Source of the DNA: Hydrogenophaga sp. BPS33
Lineage (GTDB): Bacteria > Pseudomonadota > Gammaproteobacteria > Burkholderiales > Burkholderiaceae_C
Length of the DNA: 64,000 bases
NCBI RefSeq assembly: GCF_009859475.1
Contig: NZ_CP044549.1
Span: forward strand, 4,774,001-4,838,000
Direction: 5' to 3'
Position numbers and translations under genes: made by a program. Below the pieces are notes generated by a model that saw only the letters and a program-made list of their open reading frames with translations, did no database searches and was not told the DNA's origin. Shown in pieces: positions 17,510 to 25,665 of this stretch (positions are counted from its first letter, which is position 1; each line of letters opens with the position of its first letter).

Positions 17510-18325
17510 TCAAAGTACGACGGCAGCACAACGGTTGAGCACCGCGCGCAACGCGCTGTGCGCGGTGACGAGCGAGGTGCGGGGGTTCTGGGGATCGGGG
17601 CGGTTGTCCAGGCGCAGCAGCAGATGGCCGGCCTCGCCCCAGGCCTCGACCTCGTGGCGGTTCTCGGTCACGCCCGGGTCGGCCCAGAGTTCGACGCGGG
17701 TGTGGTCCAGCCCCAGTGTGGCCAGCGCGACGGTGGCAGCGACGTTGGCATTGCGCGGAAAATCGCGCGCAGCCTGGCGCGCGCTGCCTTCGAAGACCAG
17801 CGCAGGCGCATCCAGCGACGACAGCTGCGCGACCGCCTCCGCGGGACTGCCGCGCCACGCAGCCGGGGGCTTGCGGCCCCGGTACACCACGTCGCGCAAG
17901 CCCGCGTCGCGGGCCGCCGTGAGCCAGTCGATGCCGCCGATGGCGCCCGAGACCAGTTGCACCTGCCGGCCCGATGCGGTGGCCAGTGACTGCAAGCGAG
18001 CGAGGCGATCGTCGTCGGTGAGCGAGCCCACGGAGGCCAGCAGCAGGTCGCAGCCGGCGCGCAAGACCGCTTCGGCATGCGCGTCCACTGCGGCGTGGCC
18101 AGCGCACTCCACCACCAGTTCGGGGCGCGTCGCCAGCCAGGTGTCGCGCTGGTCGGTCAACAAAGCCCGAACGCCCTGCAGATCACCCTGCGCTGCGGCC
18201 CGCGCGGGGTCGAGTTCGTGCACCAGCACACCGGTGAGTTCAACCGCCTCGGGATGCGCCAGCAAGCCGCGCGCCAGGCGCTGGCCAATCGCGCCGAAGC
18301 CGATGAGTGCGACACGCAAGCTCAT
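17510..18325 (-). CDS. Aspartate dehydrogenase-like oxidoreductase (NadX family)
   Basis: A 271-residue Rossmann protein. The dinucleotide motif is at the N-terminus (VALIGFGAIGQRLARGLL). The C-terminal signature of aspartate dehydrogenases is present (FPRNANVAATVALATLGLD and VTENRHEVEAWGEAG), with the expected His. NadX oxidises L-aspartate to iminosuccinate with NAD(P), or runs in reverse to aminate. The start ATG overlaps the CoxG stop (ATGA). In this catabolic operon it may act on an amino or imino acid produced from ring cleavage. Its pairing with HAAO, the other entry enzyme to quinolinate, is intriguing, but no nadA or nadC is present. Family is confident; substrate is not. Confidence 0.88.
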   Translation of the reverse strand: MSLRVALIGFGAIGQRLARGLLAHPEAVELTGVLVHELDPARAAAQGDLQGVRALLTDQRDTWLATRPELVVECAGHAAVDAHAEAVLRAGCDLLLASVGSLTDDDRLARLQSLATASGRQVQLVSGAIGGIDWLTAARDAGLRDVVYRGRKPPAAWRGSPAEAVAQLSSLDAPALVFEGSARQAARDFPRNANVAATVALATLGLDHTRVELWADPGVTENRHEVEAWGEAGHLLLRLDNRPDPQNPRTSLVTAHSALRAVLNRCAAVVL

Positions 18326-18891
18326 GGCACGAGCCTCCACCACACGGCCAGCAGGCCCATGACGGCCAGCAGCGCGGCCACCCAGGACCAGCGCACGCAC
18401 GCTCGCGCAGGCAAGGCCGCGGTCTCTTCCGGTGGCGCCACGGGAGCCAGGGTGCTGAGCTGCGCGGCAAAGCGCTGGAAGAAGTCTTCGCTCATCCTGC
18501 GCACCGTGCCTTCGATGAGCCGAGAACCGAGCTGCGCGATCTTGCCGCCGACCTGCGCATCGGCGGTCCAATCGAGCCGGGTCTGGCCCGGCGCGGTCTC
18601 CACCAGCTCCACGTGCGCTTCGCCTTTGCCAAAGCCGGCCACGCCGCCTTGTCCGGAAAAGCGCAGCGTGCAGCGGTGAGGCGCTTCCACGTCGGCCAGT
18701 GTCATGGTGCTGGTAAAGCGCGCGGCCACCGGGCCGATGCTGACCTTGACGGTGCTGGCAAAGCCGCTGTCGCTTGTGCGTTCGAAGGTTTCGCAACCGG
18801 CGATGCATTGGCGCAGCACGGCGGGGTCGAGCAACGCGTCCCAGACGCGCTGCATGGGTTGGTCGAGAAGTTGGGTTCCTTGGTAGTTCAT
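18322..18891 (-). CDS. CoxG-like SRPBCC protein with C-terminal membrane anchor
   Basis: A 189-residue protein. Residues 1-150 match the CoxG (carbon monoxide dehydrogenase subunit G) SRPBCC fold: MNYQGTQLLDQPMQRVWDAL, DPAVLRQCIAGCE and DWTADAQVGGKIAQLGSRLI. The C-terminus is a single hydrophobic helix (WSWVAALLAVMGLLAVWW), which would tether it to the membrane. CoxG recruits CO dehydrogenase to the membrane in carboxydotrophs; here it may do the same for the Mo hydroxylase. It overlaps the genes on both sides by 4 bp. Confidence 0.9.
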   Translation of the reverse strand: MNYQGTQLLDQPMQRVWDALLDPAVLRQCIAGCETFERTSDSGFASTVKVSIGPVAARFTSTMTLADVEAPHRCTLRFSGQGGVAGFGKGEAHVELVETAPGQTRLDWTADAQVGGKIAQLGSRLIEGTVRRMSEDFFQRFAAQLSTLAPVAPPEETAALPARACVRWSWVAALLAVMGLLAVWWRLVP

Positions 18892-19691
18892 GAAGATAGG
18901 ACCATGTTTTGGACGGCGCGGCGCGCGAGCACGCCGGCCAGGTGCAGGCGGTACTCGGCACTGGCGTGCAGATCGCCCGCGGCCCGATCGGCGTCGGGCG
19001 TGAGTGCATGCAAGGCAACGGGCGCGAAGCGCTGCGCCAGCGCTGCTTCGGCCTGGGGCCAACGGCACGGGCCGTGGCCCAGCCCCGTGATGGCCACACG
19101 CACGCCCGATGCGGTGCGCGCCACGGCCACGCCGGTGATTGCGAAGCGCGAAGCGGGTTGTTCGAACTTGGCGTAGCAGAGCCTATCGGGCACGGGAAAG
19201 CGCACGCCGAGCAAGACCTCGTCCGGTTCGAGCGCCGTGGCGAACAGGCCTTGAAAGAAGTCGTCGGCGGCCATCTCGCGCCGGTCGGTCACCAGCGTGG
19301 CGCCGCAAGCGAGGACGCCCGCCGGCCAGCAGGCGGCAGGATCGGCATTGGAGACCGATCCGCCCAGCGTGCCGCGGTTGCGCACCTGCTGGTCGGCGAT
19401 GCCCGAGGCCAGTCGCGCCAAGCCGGGCAGCCGCGCGCGCACCAAGGGAGATGCCGCCACCGCAGCGTGGGTGCACATGGCACCGATCCACAGATGGGCG
19501 CCATCGTCGCGCAGCGCGCGCAACTCGGTCACGCGACCCAGGTCGATCAGCAGCGGAGGTGCGGCCAGGCCCAGCTTCATGGCGGCCAGCAGGCTTTGCC
19601 CGCCCGCCAGCAACTTGGCGTCGGGCGTCTCGCGCAACCAGGCCACGGCGTCGGCCACGCGCGAGGCTCGGCGGTACTCGAACGGTGTCAT
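18888..19691 (-). CDS. Molybdenum hydroxylase FAD-binding subunit (CoxM-like)
   Basis: A 267-residue FAD-binding medium subunit of the xanthine-oxidase family. FAD motifs are LLAGGQSLLAAMK near residue 30 and NRGTLGGSVSNADPAA near residue 107. It passes electrons from the 2Fe-2S subunit to an acceptor. Start and stop overlap neighbours by 4 bp (ATGA), so stoichiometric synthesis with the small subunit and CoxG is expected. It belongs with the small subunit at 19688 and the large subunit at 21131. Confidence 0.93.
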   Translation of the reverse strand: MTPFEYRRASRVADAVAWLRETPDAKLLAGGQSLLAAMKLGLAAPPLLIDLGRVTELRALRDDGAHLWIGAMCTHAAVAASPLVRARLPGLARLASGIADQQVRNRGTLGGSVSNADPAACWPAGVLACGATLVTDRREMAADDFFQGLFATALEPDEVLLGVRFPVPDRLCYAKFEQPASRFAITGVAVARTASGVRVAITGLGHGPCRWPQAEAALAQRFAPVALHALTPDADRAAGDLHASAEYRLHLAGVLARRAVQNMVLSS

Positions 19692-20170
19692 GGGGTCGCG
19701 CCCCGCATCTCCCGCAGGCCCTGGCAGGTGGCGTTGACAATGCCGTGGTAACCCGTGCACCGGCACAGGTTGCCGGCGAGCGCATGGCACACGGCGTCGG
19801 GCTCGGCGGGAACGCCTTCGCGCTCCATGGCCACCGCGCGCATCACCATGCCGGGCGTGCAGTAGCCGCACTGCAGCGCGTGGTGCTGGCCGAAGGCGCG
19901 TTGCATCGGGTGCAATGGCCCGCCCTCGGTTGCCAGGCCTTCGATGGTGGTCACGGCCGCGCCGTCTGCCTGCACGGCCAACACGTTGCAGGACTTCACG
20001 GCCGCTCCATCGAGCAGCACGGTGCAGGCACCGCATTGCGCCGTGTCGCAACCCGGGTGGGTGCCGGTCAGGCCCAGGTCTTCGCGCAGCAGCGTGATCA
20101 AGAGGCGCTGCGCAGAGACCGAGCGCCGCACCGGCTGCCCGTTGACCGTGAGGGAGATGTCCAGGCCCAT
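19688..20170 (-). CDS. Molybdenum hydroxylase 2Fe-2S subunit (CoxS-like)
   Basis: A 160-residue small subunit with both iron-sulphur clusters. The plant-ferredoxin type is seen as GCDTAQCGACTVLLDG plus a later Cys in VKSCN. The second, four-helix type is seen as CGYCTPGMVM and GNLCRCTGY. It relays electrons from the Mo cofactor to the FAD subunit in the cytosol. It overlaps the FAD-subunit gene by 4 bp and starts one base after the DapA-like gene stop. Full length for the family. Confidence 0.94.
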   Translation of the reverse strand: MGLDISLTVNGQPVRRSVSAQRLLITLLREDLGLTGTHPGCDTAQCGACTVLLDGAAVKSCNVLAVQADGAAVTTIEGLATEGGPLHPMQRAFGQHHALQCGYCTPGMVMRAVAMEREGVPAEPDAVCHALAGNLCRCTGYHGIVNATCQGLREMRGATP

Positions 20171-20171
20171 G

Positions 20172-21134
20172 TCACGCCAGCTTCAGACCGCTGCGCGCCA
20201 GTGCATCGCGCGTGGCGGCTTTCTCGGCCTCGGTCAGGTTGAGCAGAGGGCGGCGCACCGGGCCGCCCACCTGGCCCAGCAGTTCCAGCCAGTACTTGGA
20301 ATAGGCCTGCGGCGTGCCCGATGGGCGGGCCGAGCGGAAGGCCTGGCGCGCGGGCTCCAGGCTGTCGCGCACGGCGCGCGCCTCGGCATGCTTGCCTTCA
20401 AAGGCCAGGCGCGTGTATTCGTTGATGCGCTGGTCGGCCGCCGTCTGCAACAGGAAGGGTGGCGTGGAGCACAGGTACAGCCGCCAGCCCAGTTCGATGA
20501 TGTTGTCCAGCCACTCTTCTTCGGACGCGGTGCTCACCAGGATCTTGTCGCCCGCCAGCCGCGTCAGGCGGCTGTACTTCTCGCGGTCCACGCTGTATTT
20601 GATGGCGACGATGTTGGGCAGGTCGGCGATGCGCGCGCACAGCTCTGGGCTCATCTCGTAGCCGCAATCGGGGTGGTTCCACAGCGCGATGCCGATCTCG
20701 GTCTGCTCGCTCAGGTAACGGTAGTACTCGTACACCGTGTCGTCGGGGTTGTGGTGGAAGTGCAGCACCGGGCTGTGCACGACGATGTAGTCGGCGCCGA
20801 TGTTCTGCGAATGGCGGGCCAGGTCGAGCACCACGTCGAGGTTGGTGTCGGAGCACGAGGTCACGACGCCGCAACGGCCGCTGGCCTCCTCGACCGCCAG
20901 TTCGAAGGTGCGCTTGCGCTCGGCCACCGACATGGAGAAGAACTCGCCCTGCTTGCCGCTGACGAACAGGCCGCCGAGCTTCAGGTCGCGGACCCAGTGG
21001 CGCAGGTTGCGGCGAAAGCCGGCTTCGTCCAGGCTCAAGTCTTCTTTGAAAGGGGTGGCCGTAGCGGCCCACACGCCGCGGAAATGTTCGCGGGCGTAGG
21101 CCTTGGCGTCTGGCTTGCGGTATTTGAGAGTCAT
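20172..21134 (-). CDS. DapA/NAL-family aldolase or hydratase with atypical active site
   Basis: A 320-residue TIM-barrel protein of the dihydrodipicolinate synthase / N-acetylneuraminate lyase superfamily. The Schiff-base Lys is K179 in VAIKYSV. The Tyr normally found in a P-Y-Y segment is absent: the equivalent strand reads YIVVHSPVLHFHHN, rich in His. A 15-residue N-terminal extension precedes the usual GVWAATATPF. The family makes or cleaves C-C bonds with pyruvate or related keto acids. It sits inside the Mo-hydroxylase genes, with a 4-bp overlap with the large subunit and a one-base gap to the small subunit, so it is probably a pathway aldolase or hydratase-aldolase. The substrate is unknown. 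Confidence 0.88.
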   Translation of the reverse strand: MTLKYRKPDAKAYAREHFRGVWAATATPFKEDLSLDEAGFRRNLRHWVRDLKLGGLFVSGKQGEFFSMSVAERKRTFELAVEEASGRCGVVTSCSDTNLDVVLDLARHSQNIGADYIVVHSPVLHFHHNPDDTVYEYYRYLSEQTEIGIALWNHPDCGYEMSPELCARIADLPNIVAIKYSVDREKYSRLTRLAGDKILVSTASEEEWLDNIIELGWRLYLCSTPPFLLQTAADQRINEYTRLAFEGKHAEARAVRDSLEPARQAFRSARPSGTPQAYSKYWLELLGQVGGPVRRPLLNLTEAEKAATRDALARSGLKLA

Positions 21135-23260
21135 GGTTGTGATGGAGAGTGGTTGGTGGAGAGGGCGCGCCACAGGCGTTCGGCCGTGAGCGGGAAATCG
21201 AGTTCGGGTTCGCCGCGCGGCGAGAGCGCGTCGGCCGCGGCATTGAGCAAGGCGGCCGGCACGCCAATGCAGCCGGCTTCGCCCACGCCTTTGGCACCGA
21301 GCGCATTGGCGCTCGTGGGCACGTGCTGGCTGTGCAGTTCCACCGGCGGCATGTCGTCGGCGCGCGGCACGGCGTAGTCCATCAACGAACCGGTGACGAG
21401 CTGGCCCTCGGCGTCGTAGACCAGGCGCTCCAGCAAGGCCTGGCCCAGGCCCTGCGCCAGGCCACCGAGCAACTGCCCTTCGGCAAGCTGGGGCGAGACG
21501 ATCCGGCCCGCGTCGTCGGCCCACACAATGCGCTCCACGCGCGGCTTGCCGGTCTCGGCGTCGATGGCCATGCGGGCCATCACACAGCCGTAGCTCCAGG
21601 CTTCGGCCGGCGCGGTATAGACCTGATCGGCCGTGATCGGCAAGGCTTCTCCTGCGGCGCGGCGGCGCGCAGCGTCCTGCGCGGCCAGCAGCACCGCGCT
21701 GCCGCCAATCGCCATGCTGCGGCTGGCCAGCGCGCCGATGCCTTCGGGGCTGTGTGCGGTATCGCCATGGCGCACGCGCACGTGGGCGGGGTCGCAGCCC
21801 AACACCTGCGCGGCGATGGTGGCGTAGCTGGTTTCGTGGCCCTGCCCTTGCGCGCAGGAGCCGCTGGCGACCTCCACCGTGCCATCGGTCTGCAAGGTGA
21901 CGCGTGCGCTTTCCCAGCCCTGGCCACAGGGCTCGATGTACAAGGCCGTGCCCACGCCCACCCACTCGCCCGCCGCGCGGCGGCGTGCCTGCTCGGCGCG
22001 CTCGGCCTCGTAACCGAAGGCCTGTGCGGCGCGCTCCAGCACAGCACGGTAGTCGCCCGCGTCCAAGGTCTCGCCGGTGGGCGTGGCCCACGGCATTTGA
22101 TGGGCTTCGATGAGATTTCGCCGACGCAAATCGAGCGGATCCACACCCAGGCGGCGCGCGGCGCGCTCGACCAGGCGCTCCATCAACAAGGTGGCCTCGG
22201 GTCGGCCCGCGCCCCGGTAGATGGTCACGGCCGCCGCATCCGACGCCTCGACGCGCGCCCGGATGTCCACACCCGCGACGCGGTACGGCCCGGGCAGAAT
22301 GCGCGCCGTGTTGCGGGCGGGCGCCAACACACTGAAGGGCAACCAGGCGCCGACGGGGAAGCGCAGGTGGGCAGACAGATGAAGGAAATGGCCTTGCGCA
22401 TCCAGCGCGAGCTCGCCTTCGAGACGGGCACCGCGCCCATGCACGCCCGACGTGAATTCCTCGCTGCGCGTGGCGGTCCATTTGATGGCGCATCGGTGCT
22501 CGCGCGCGGCCCACGCCAGCACCAGTTCTTCAGGGCCCAACGACGATTTGGCGCCGAAGGCACCGCCCACGTCGGGAGCGATCACGCGTACTTTCCCGAC
22601 GTCGAGGCCGAGCAGGCGGGCCACGTCCGTCCGGGCACGCGATGGTGTCTGCGTCGGCAACCAGGCCGTCAGTTCGCCGGCCGCACCGTCCCAACGCACC
22701 ACGGCCGCGCGCGGCTCCAGCGCCATGGCCGCGACGCGCGGTTGCTGCTGGACGGCGCGCACCACCGCCGCACCGCCAGCTGGCGCATCGCCGGTGTGGT
22801 GGCGCACGCTGGCGACCACGGGCGCGCCGTCGGCCAGGTCGTTGCACGGGGCTTGGGCTTCGCAGTCGAACCACACCGCTTCGGCGGCCTGCCGCGCGGC
22901 CTCGGCGCTGCTCGCAAGCACCAGCGCCAGGGGCTGGCCCACGCTGCGAATGGCCTGCGTGGGCAGCAACAGCGTGGGTTCGGCACGCAGGTCCTGCAGC
23001 AGGCCATTGGGCGGCGGCAGAGTCAGCCCGCCGAGGTCGTGGCCGGTGACGATGGCGACGAAGCCTTCGACCTCGCGCGCGGCATCGGCGTCCATCGACA
23101 CGATGCGCGTGCGGGGGTAGACGCTGCGCACGAACGCCGCGTGCAGCATGCCGGGCAGGGACACGTCGTGCACGTAGCAGCCGCGGCCGGTGAGCAAGCG
23201 CGTGTCTTCAACACGGGCCAGGGCTGCGTCGGCGGATGAGAGGGGAAGAAGAGCGTTCAT
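21131..23260 (-). CDS. Molybdenum hydroxylase large subunit (xanthine oxidase family, form-II CoxL-like)
   Basis: A 709-residue Mo-cofactor subunit beginning MNALLPLSSADAALARVEDT. Cofactor and substrate regions include DVGGAFGAKSS, VTIYRGAGRPEATLLMERLV and the catalytic Glu in GAKGVGEAG. The loop YRGAGR replaces the AYxCSFR loop of true aerobic CO dehydrogenase, so this is a form-II hydroxylase acting on an aromatic ring, N-heterocycle or aldehyde rather than CO. It is first in the operon. A GTG start 10 codons upstream (23290) is possible. No coxD/E/F-type maturation genes are in the window. Confidence 0.92.
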   Translation of the reverse strand: MNALLPLSSADAALARVEDTRLLTGRGCYVHDVSLPGMLHAAFVRSVYPRTRIVSMDADAAREVEGFVAIVTGHDLGGLTLPPPNGLLQDLRAEPTLLLPTQAIRSVGQPLALVLASSAEAARQAAEAVWFDCEAQAPCNDLADGAPVVASVRHHTGDAPAGGAAVVRAVQQQPRVAAMALEPRAAVVRWDGAAGELTAWLPTQTPSRARTDVARLLGLDVGKVRVIAPDVGGAFGAKSSLGPEELVLAWAAREHRCAIKWTATRSEEFTSGVHGRGARLEGELALDAQGHFLHLSAHLRFPVGAWLPFSVLAPARNTARILPGPYRVAGVDIRARVEASDAAAVTIYRGAGRPEATLLMERLVERAARRLGVDPLDLRRRNLIEAHQMPWATPTGETLDAGDYRAVLERAAQAFGYEAERAEQARRRAAGEWVGVGTALYIEPCGQGWESARVTLQTDGTVEVASGSCAQGQGHETSYATIAAQVLGCDPAHVRVRHGDTAHSPEGIGALASRSMAIGGSAVLLAAQDAARRRAAGEALPITADQVYTAPAEAWSYGCVMARMAIDAETGKPRVERIVWADDAGRIVSPQLAEGQLLGGLAQGLGQALLERLVYDAEGQLVTGSLMDYAVPRADDMPPVELHSQHVPTSANALGAKGVGEAGCIGVPAALLNAAADALSPRGEPELDFPLTAERLWRALSTNHSPSQP

Positions 23261-23319
23261 GCGGGACCGGATCTGAGGGCTCGATTCCACGCGAACGACC
23301 CCGTCCCAGCAAGCGAATG

Positions 23320-23341
23320 TTTCTGAACGATTCCTCAGAAA
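23320..23341. promoter_or_regulatory. Candidate operator upstream of the Mo-hydroxylase operon
   Basis: TTTCTGA (23320) and TCAGAAA (23335) form a perfect 7-bp inverted repeat with an 8-base spacer. It lies 60-80 bases upstream of the large-subunit start and just beyond the end of the IclR-like gene. Its size fits a palindromic IclR-type operator. No second copy was noticed elsewhere. Confidence 0.4.
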
Positions 23342-23357
23342 ATTTGAGCACCCCTTT

Positions 23358-24126
23358 TCAGGCCAACTTCCGCGCCAACGCCATCAGCTTGGGCGCCACG
23401 TCCTCCACCAGCCAGCGCTCATCCAGCTTGCGCCGCTGGAAGGACGCGTTGATCGCCAACAACTCGCCGCGGTCGACCTTGCCCAGGGCCACCGCCCAGC
23501 CGCGCGTAGTTCGCCAGGGCGTACGACAGGCGTTCCTCGTGCAGCGCCCATTCCTGCGGCGCCTTGATCTTGATCTGGTTCATCAGCGCCTGCCGTTCGC
23601 CCGGGCTGCAGGCCGCGAGATAGGCCCGCCCCACCGCCGTGCCGCACATCGAATACGTGCGGCCGATGTCGATCGGGTGGCCGCTGCGCACGCCGCCACG
23701 CGTCACTTCGATGCACACCATGTCCAGCCGGTCGCGGATCGCAATGGCCACCGTGCCCCGGATCTCCTGCGCCAGTTCCAGCATTTCGGGGCGCGCGCGC
23801 TGGCGCACCGGAAAGGTCTCGAGCAGCGGAAACCCGAGCGACAACACGGCCGAGCCCAGCCGGTACTTGCCCGAGTCGGCGTCCTGCGCCAGGTAGCCCA
23901 TGCGCATGAGCGTGTAGGTCAGGCGCGAGACCGTGGGCCTCGGCAGATGGAGCTGCTCGGCCAGTTCCTTGTTGCTGAGCAGGTGCTGCACCGGCGAGAA
24001 ACAGCGCAACAGCTCCAAGCCGCGCGCAAGCGTGGTAGCGAACTGGCGATCGCCTTCGTAGTCCTCGTAGGTGAGCGGCGCACGGTAGATGGGACGGATG
24101 TCCGAGGGATTTTCATCGTTTGACAT
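23358..24126 (-). pseudogene. IclR-family regulator with frameshift in effector domain
   Basis: From the ATG at 24126 (MSNDENPSDIRPIYRAPLTY) an IclR protein reads normally for about 208 residues, with the winged helix (SNKELAEQLHLPRPTVSRLT) and most of the effector domain (GTVAIAIRDRLDMVCIEVTR). After LANYAR at about 23500 the frame continues as Gly/Pro/Arg-rich sequence and stops at 23419. Shifting frame there restores IclR-like sequence (GWAVALGKVDRGELLAINAS, then a helix ending KLMALARKLA) that stops at 23358. The restored join still lacks roughly 15 residues of the usual core around the GVAVP strand. This is either a true disruption or a sequence error. The DNA-binding domain is intact. 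Confidence 0.72.
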
Positions 24127-24153
24127 ATCGAAATTGTGAATCAAATATCGAAA
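24125..24153. promoter_or_regulatory. Direct repeats between IclR and carotenoid-oxygenase genes
   Basis: ATATCGAAA occurs at 24125-24133 and 24145-24153, 20 bases start to start, or about two helical turns. The first copy overlaps the IclR start codon, and both lie in the 85-bp divergent region before the carotenoid-oxygenase operon. This suggests binding by the IclR protein to control itself and the operon. Confidence 0.42.
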
Positions 24154-24211
24154 CAAGACCCTCGGGAGAAACACCCCCTTCCTACACTGGGCTGGCCAAG
24201 GAGACAAAACC

Positions 24212-25654
24212 GTGAATGCTGCCGATTTACCGCTGCACGAAATTCCCGCGCTCTCGGGAAACAACGCCCCCATCCACCAGGAAGACGTGTTCGACAACTT
24301 GCCCGTCCTGGGCACGGTGCCGGCCGACTTCAGCGGTCTGTATGTGCGCAACGGACCGAATGCCTACTACCCGCCCGACTGGCGCTACCACGCTTACGAC
24401 GGCGACGGCATGCTGCATGCCGTGCGCTTTGACAAAGGCCGCGTGAGCTACCGCAACCGCTGGATCCAGACGGCGGGCCTGCAGGAAGAACTGGCAGCGG
24501 GCCACACGCTGTGGAAGGGCTTGAAGGAGCCGCCGCGCGCCGACCGGCCCGACCAGCCGCTGAAGAACAACTCCAACACCGACGTGAAATACCACGCCGG
24601 TCGCTTGCTCACCATGTGGTACCGCTCCGGTGTGCCCTACGCGGTGGACCCGTTCACGCTGGAGACCCTGGGGCCGGTCGACATCGACGGCCCGGCCACC
24701 CGCATCTCGGCGCACTCGCGGCCCGACGAACACACCGGCGAACTCATGTGGTTCGACTACGACACCAAGCCACCCTACATGCGCTACGGCGTGGTCGGAC
24801 CTGACCGCCAGTTGCGCCATGCCATCGACGTGGACCTGCCAGGCCCCAGCCTGCCGCACGACATGGCGCTCACCGAGCACTACACGATCCTGCATGACTT
24901 TCCGCTGCACCCGGACCCCGATGCGCTGGCCGCAGGCCGCTACAAGGTGCGCTTCTACCCCGAGCTGCCCAGCCGCTTCGGTATCGTTCCGCGCTATGGC
25001 AAGGCCGAAGACGTTCGCTGGTTCGAGGCCAAGCCGGCGTACATGCTGCACGTGGTCAACGCGTGGGAGGAAGGCGACGAGGTGGTGATGGTGGGCACGC
25101 CCTACCGGATGCACCCGGGCGAAGACGGACAGATCGACAGCCGCCGCCTGGAGCGCACCATCAACCAGCGCCAGCGCGATTTCCTGCTGTACGAATGGCG
25201 CTTCGACCTGAAGACCGGCCTCACGAAGGAGCGCGTGATCGACGACGTGCTCAACACCGAGTTTCCGGTGATCAACAGCGCCTACCAGGGACGCAAGAAC
25301 CGCTGGTCCTACAACGTGGTGTTCCCACCCGGTGGTCGCGAGGAGCCGCGCTTCCCAGGCCTGGTGAAGTACGACCTGGAAACCGGTGGCTACATCGCCT
25401 ACAGCGCCGGCCCGCAGTTCTTCTACAACGAGCCGGGCTTCGCGCCGCGCGACAACCCGCGCTCGGAAGACGACGGCTACCTGGTCACGCTGGCCTGGAA
25501 CCCGAACGAGCAGCGCTCGGAGATCCAGCTGTTCGACTGCTTTGGTGCGGCCTTCGCGCAAGGCCCGGTCGCGCGCGTGGTCCTGCCGCGCCGCGTGCCC
25601 AACGGCTTTCACGCCACCTTCGTCAGCCAGGCCACGCTCAACCGCTGGAAATAA
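24212..25654 (+). CDS. Carotenoid oxygenase family dioxygenase (CCO/lignostilbene dioxygenase), copy 1
   Basis: A 480-residue seven-bladed beta-propeller dioxygenase starting at GTG, supported by AAGGAG eight bases upstream. The four iron His are H168 (ISAHSRPDE), H216 (LPHDMALTE), H280 (MLHVVNAWEEG) and H467 (NGFHATF). The N-terminus has the usual LYVRNGPNAYYPPDWRYHAY and DGDGMLHAV. The family cleaves a C=C bond next to an aromatic ring or polyene, in carotenoids, stilbenes, isoeugenol or resveratrol. It leads an operon with a ligase, hydrolase, Bug receptor, flavin oxidoreductase, second CCO, thiolase and SDR. Substrate choice between lignin-derived and apocarotenoid compounds cannot be made by eye. 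Confidence 0.93.
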   Translation: MNAADLPLHEIPALSGNNAPIHQEDVFDNLPVLGTVPADFSGLYVRNGPNAYYPPDWRYHAYDGDGMLHAVRFDKGRVSYRNRWIQTAGLQEELAAGHTLWKGLKEPPRADRPDQPLKNNSNTDVKYHAGRLLTMWYRSGVPYAVDPFTLETLGPVDIDGPATRISAHSRPDEHTGELMWFDYDTKPPYMRYGVVGPDRQLRHAIDVDLPGPSLPHDMALTEHYTILHDFPLHPDPDALAAGRYKVRFYPELPSRFGIVPRYGKAEDVRWFEAKPAYMLHVVNAWEEGDEVVMVGTPYRMHPGEDGQIDSRRLERTINQRQRDFLLYEWRFDLKTGLTKERVIDDVLNTEFPVINSAYQGRKNRWSYNVVFPPGGREEPRFPGLVKYDLETGGYIAYSAGPQFFYNEPGFAPRDNPRSEDDGYLVTLAWNPNEQRSEIQLFDCFGAAFAQGPVARVVLPRRVPNGFHATFVSQATLNRWK

Positions 25655-25665
25655 ACGAGCCCTCC

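Noticed and set aside
20172..22514. A 780-residue frame apparently fusing a DapA-like protein to extra N-terminal sequence
   Set aside because: The extension is a shadow of the Mo-hydroxylase large subunit. The DapA-like start at 21134 overlaps the large-subunit stop in an ATGA arrangement.
18322..23260. Aerobic carbon monoxide dehydrogenase operon (coxMSLG)
   Set aside because: The large subunit lacks the AYxCSFR active-site loop and has YRGAGR instead, and no coxD/E/F genes are next to it. A form-II hydroxylase is more likely.
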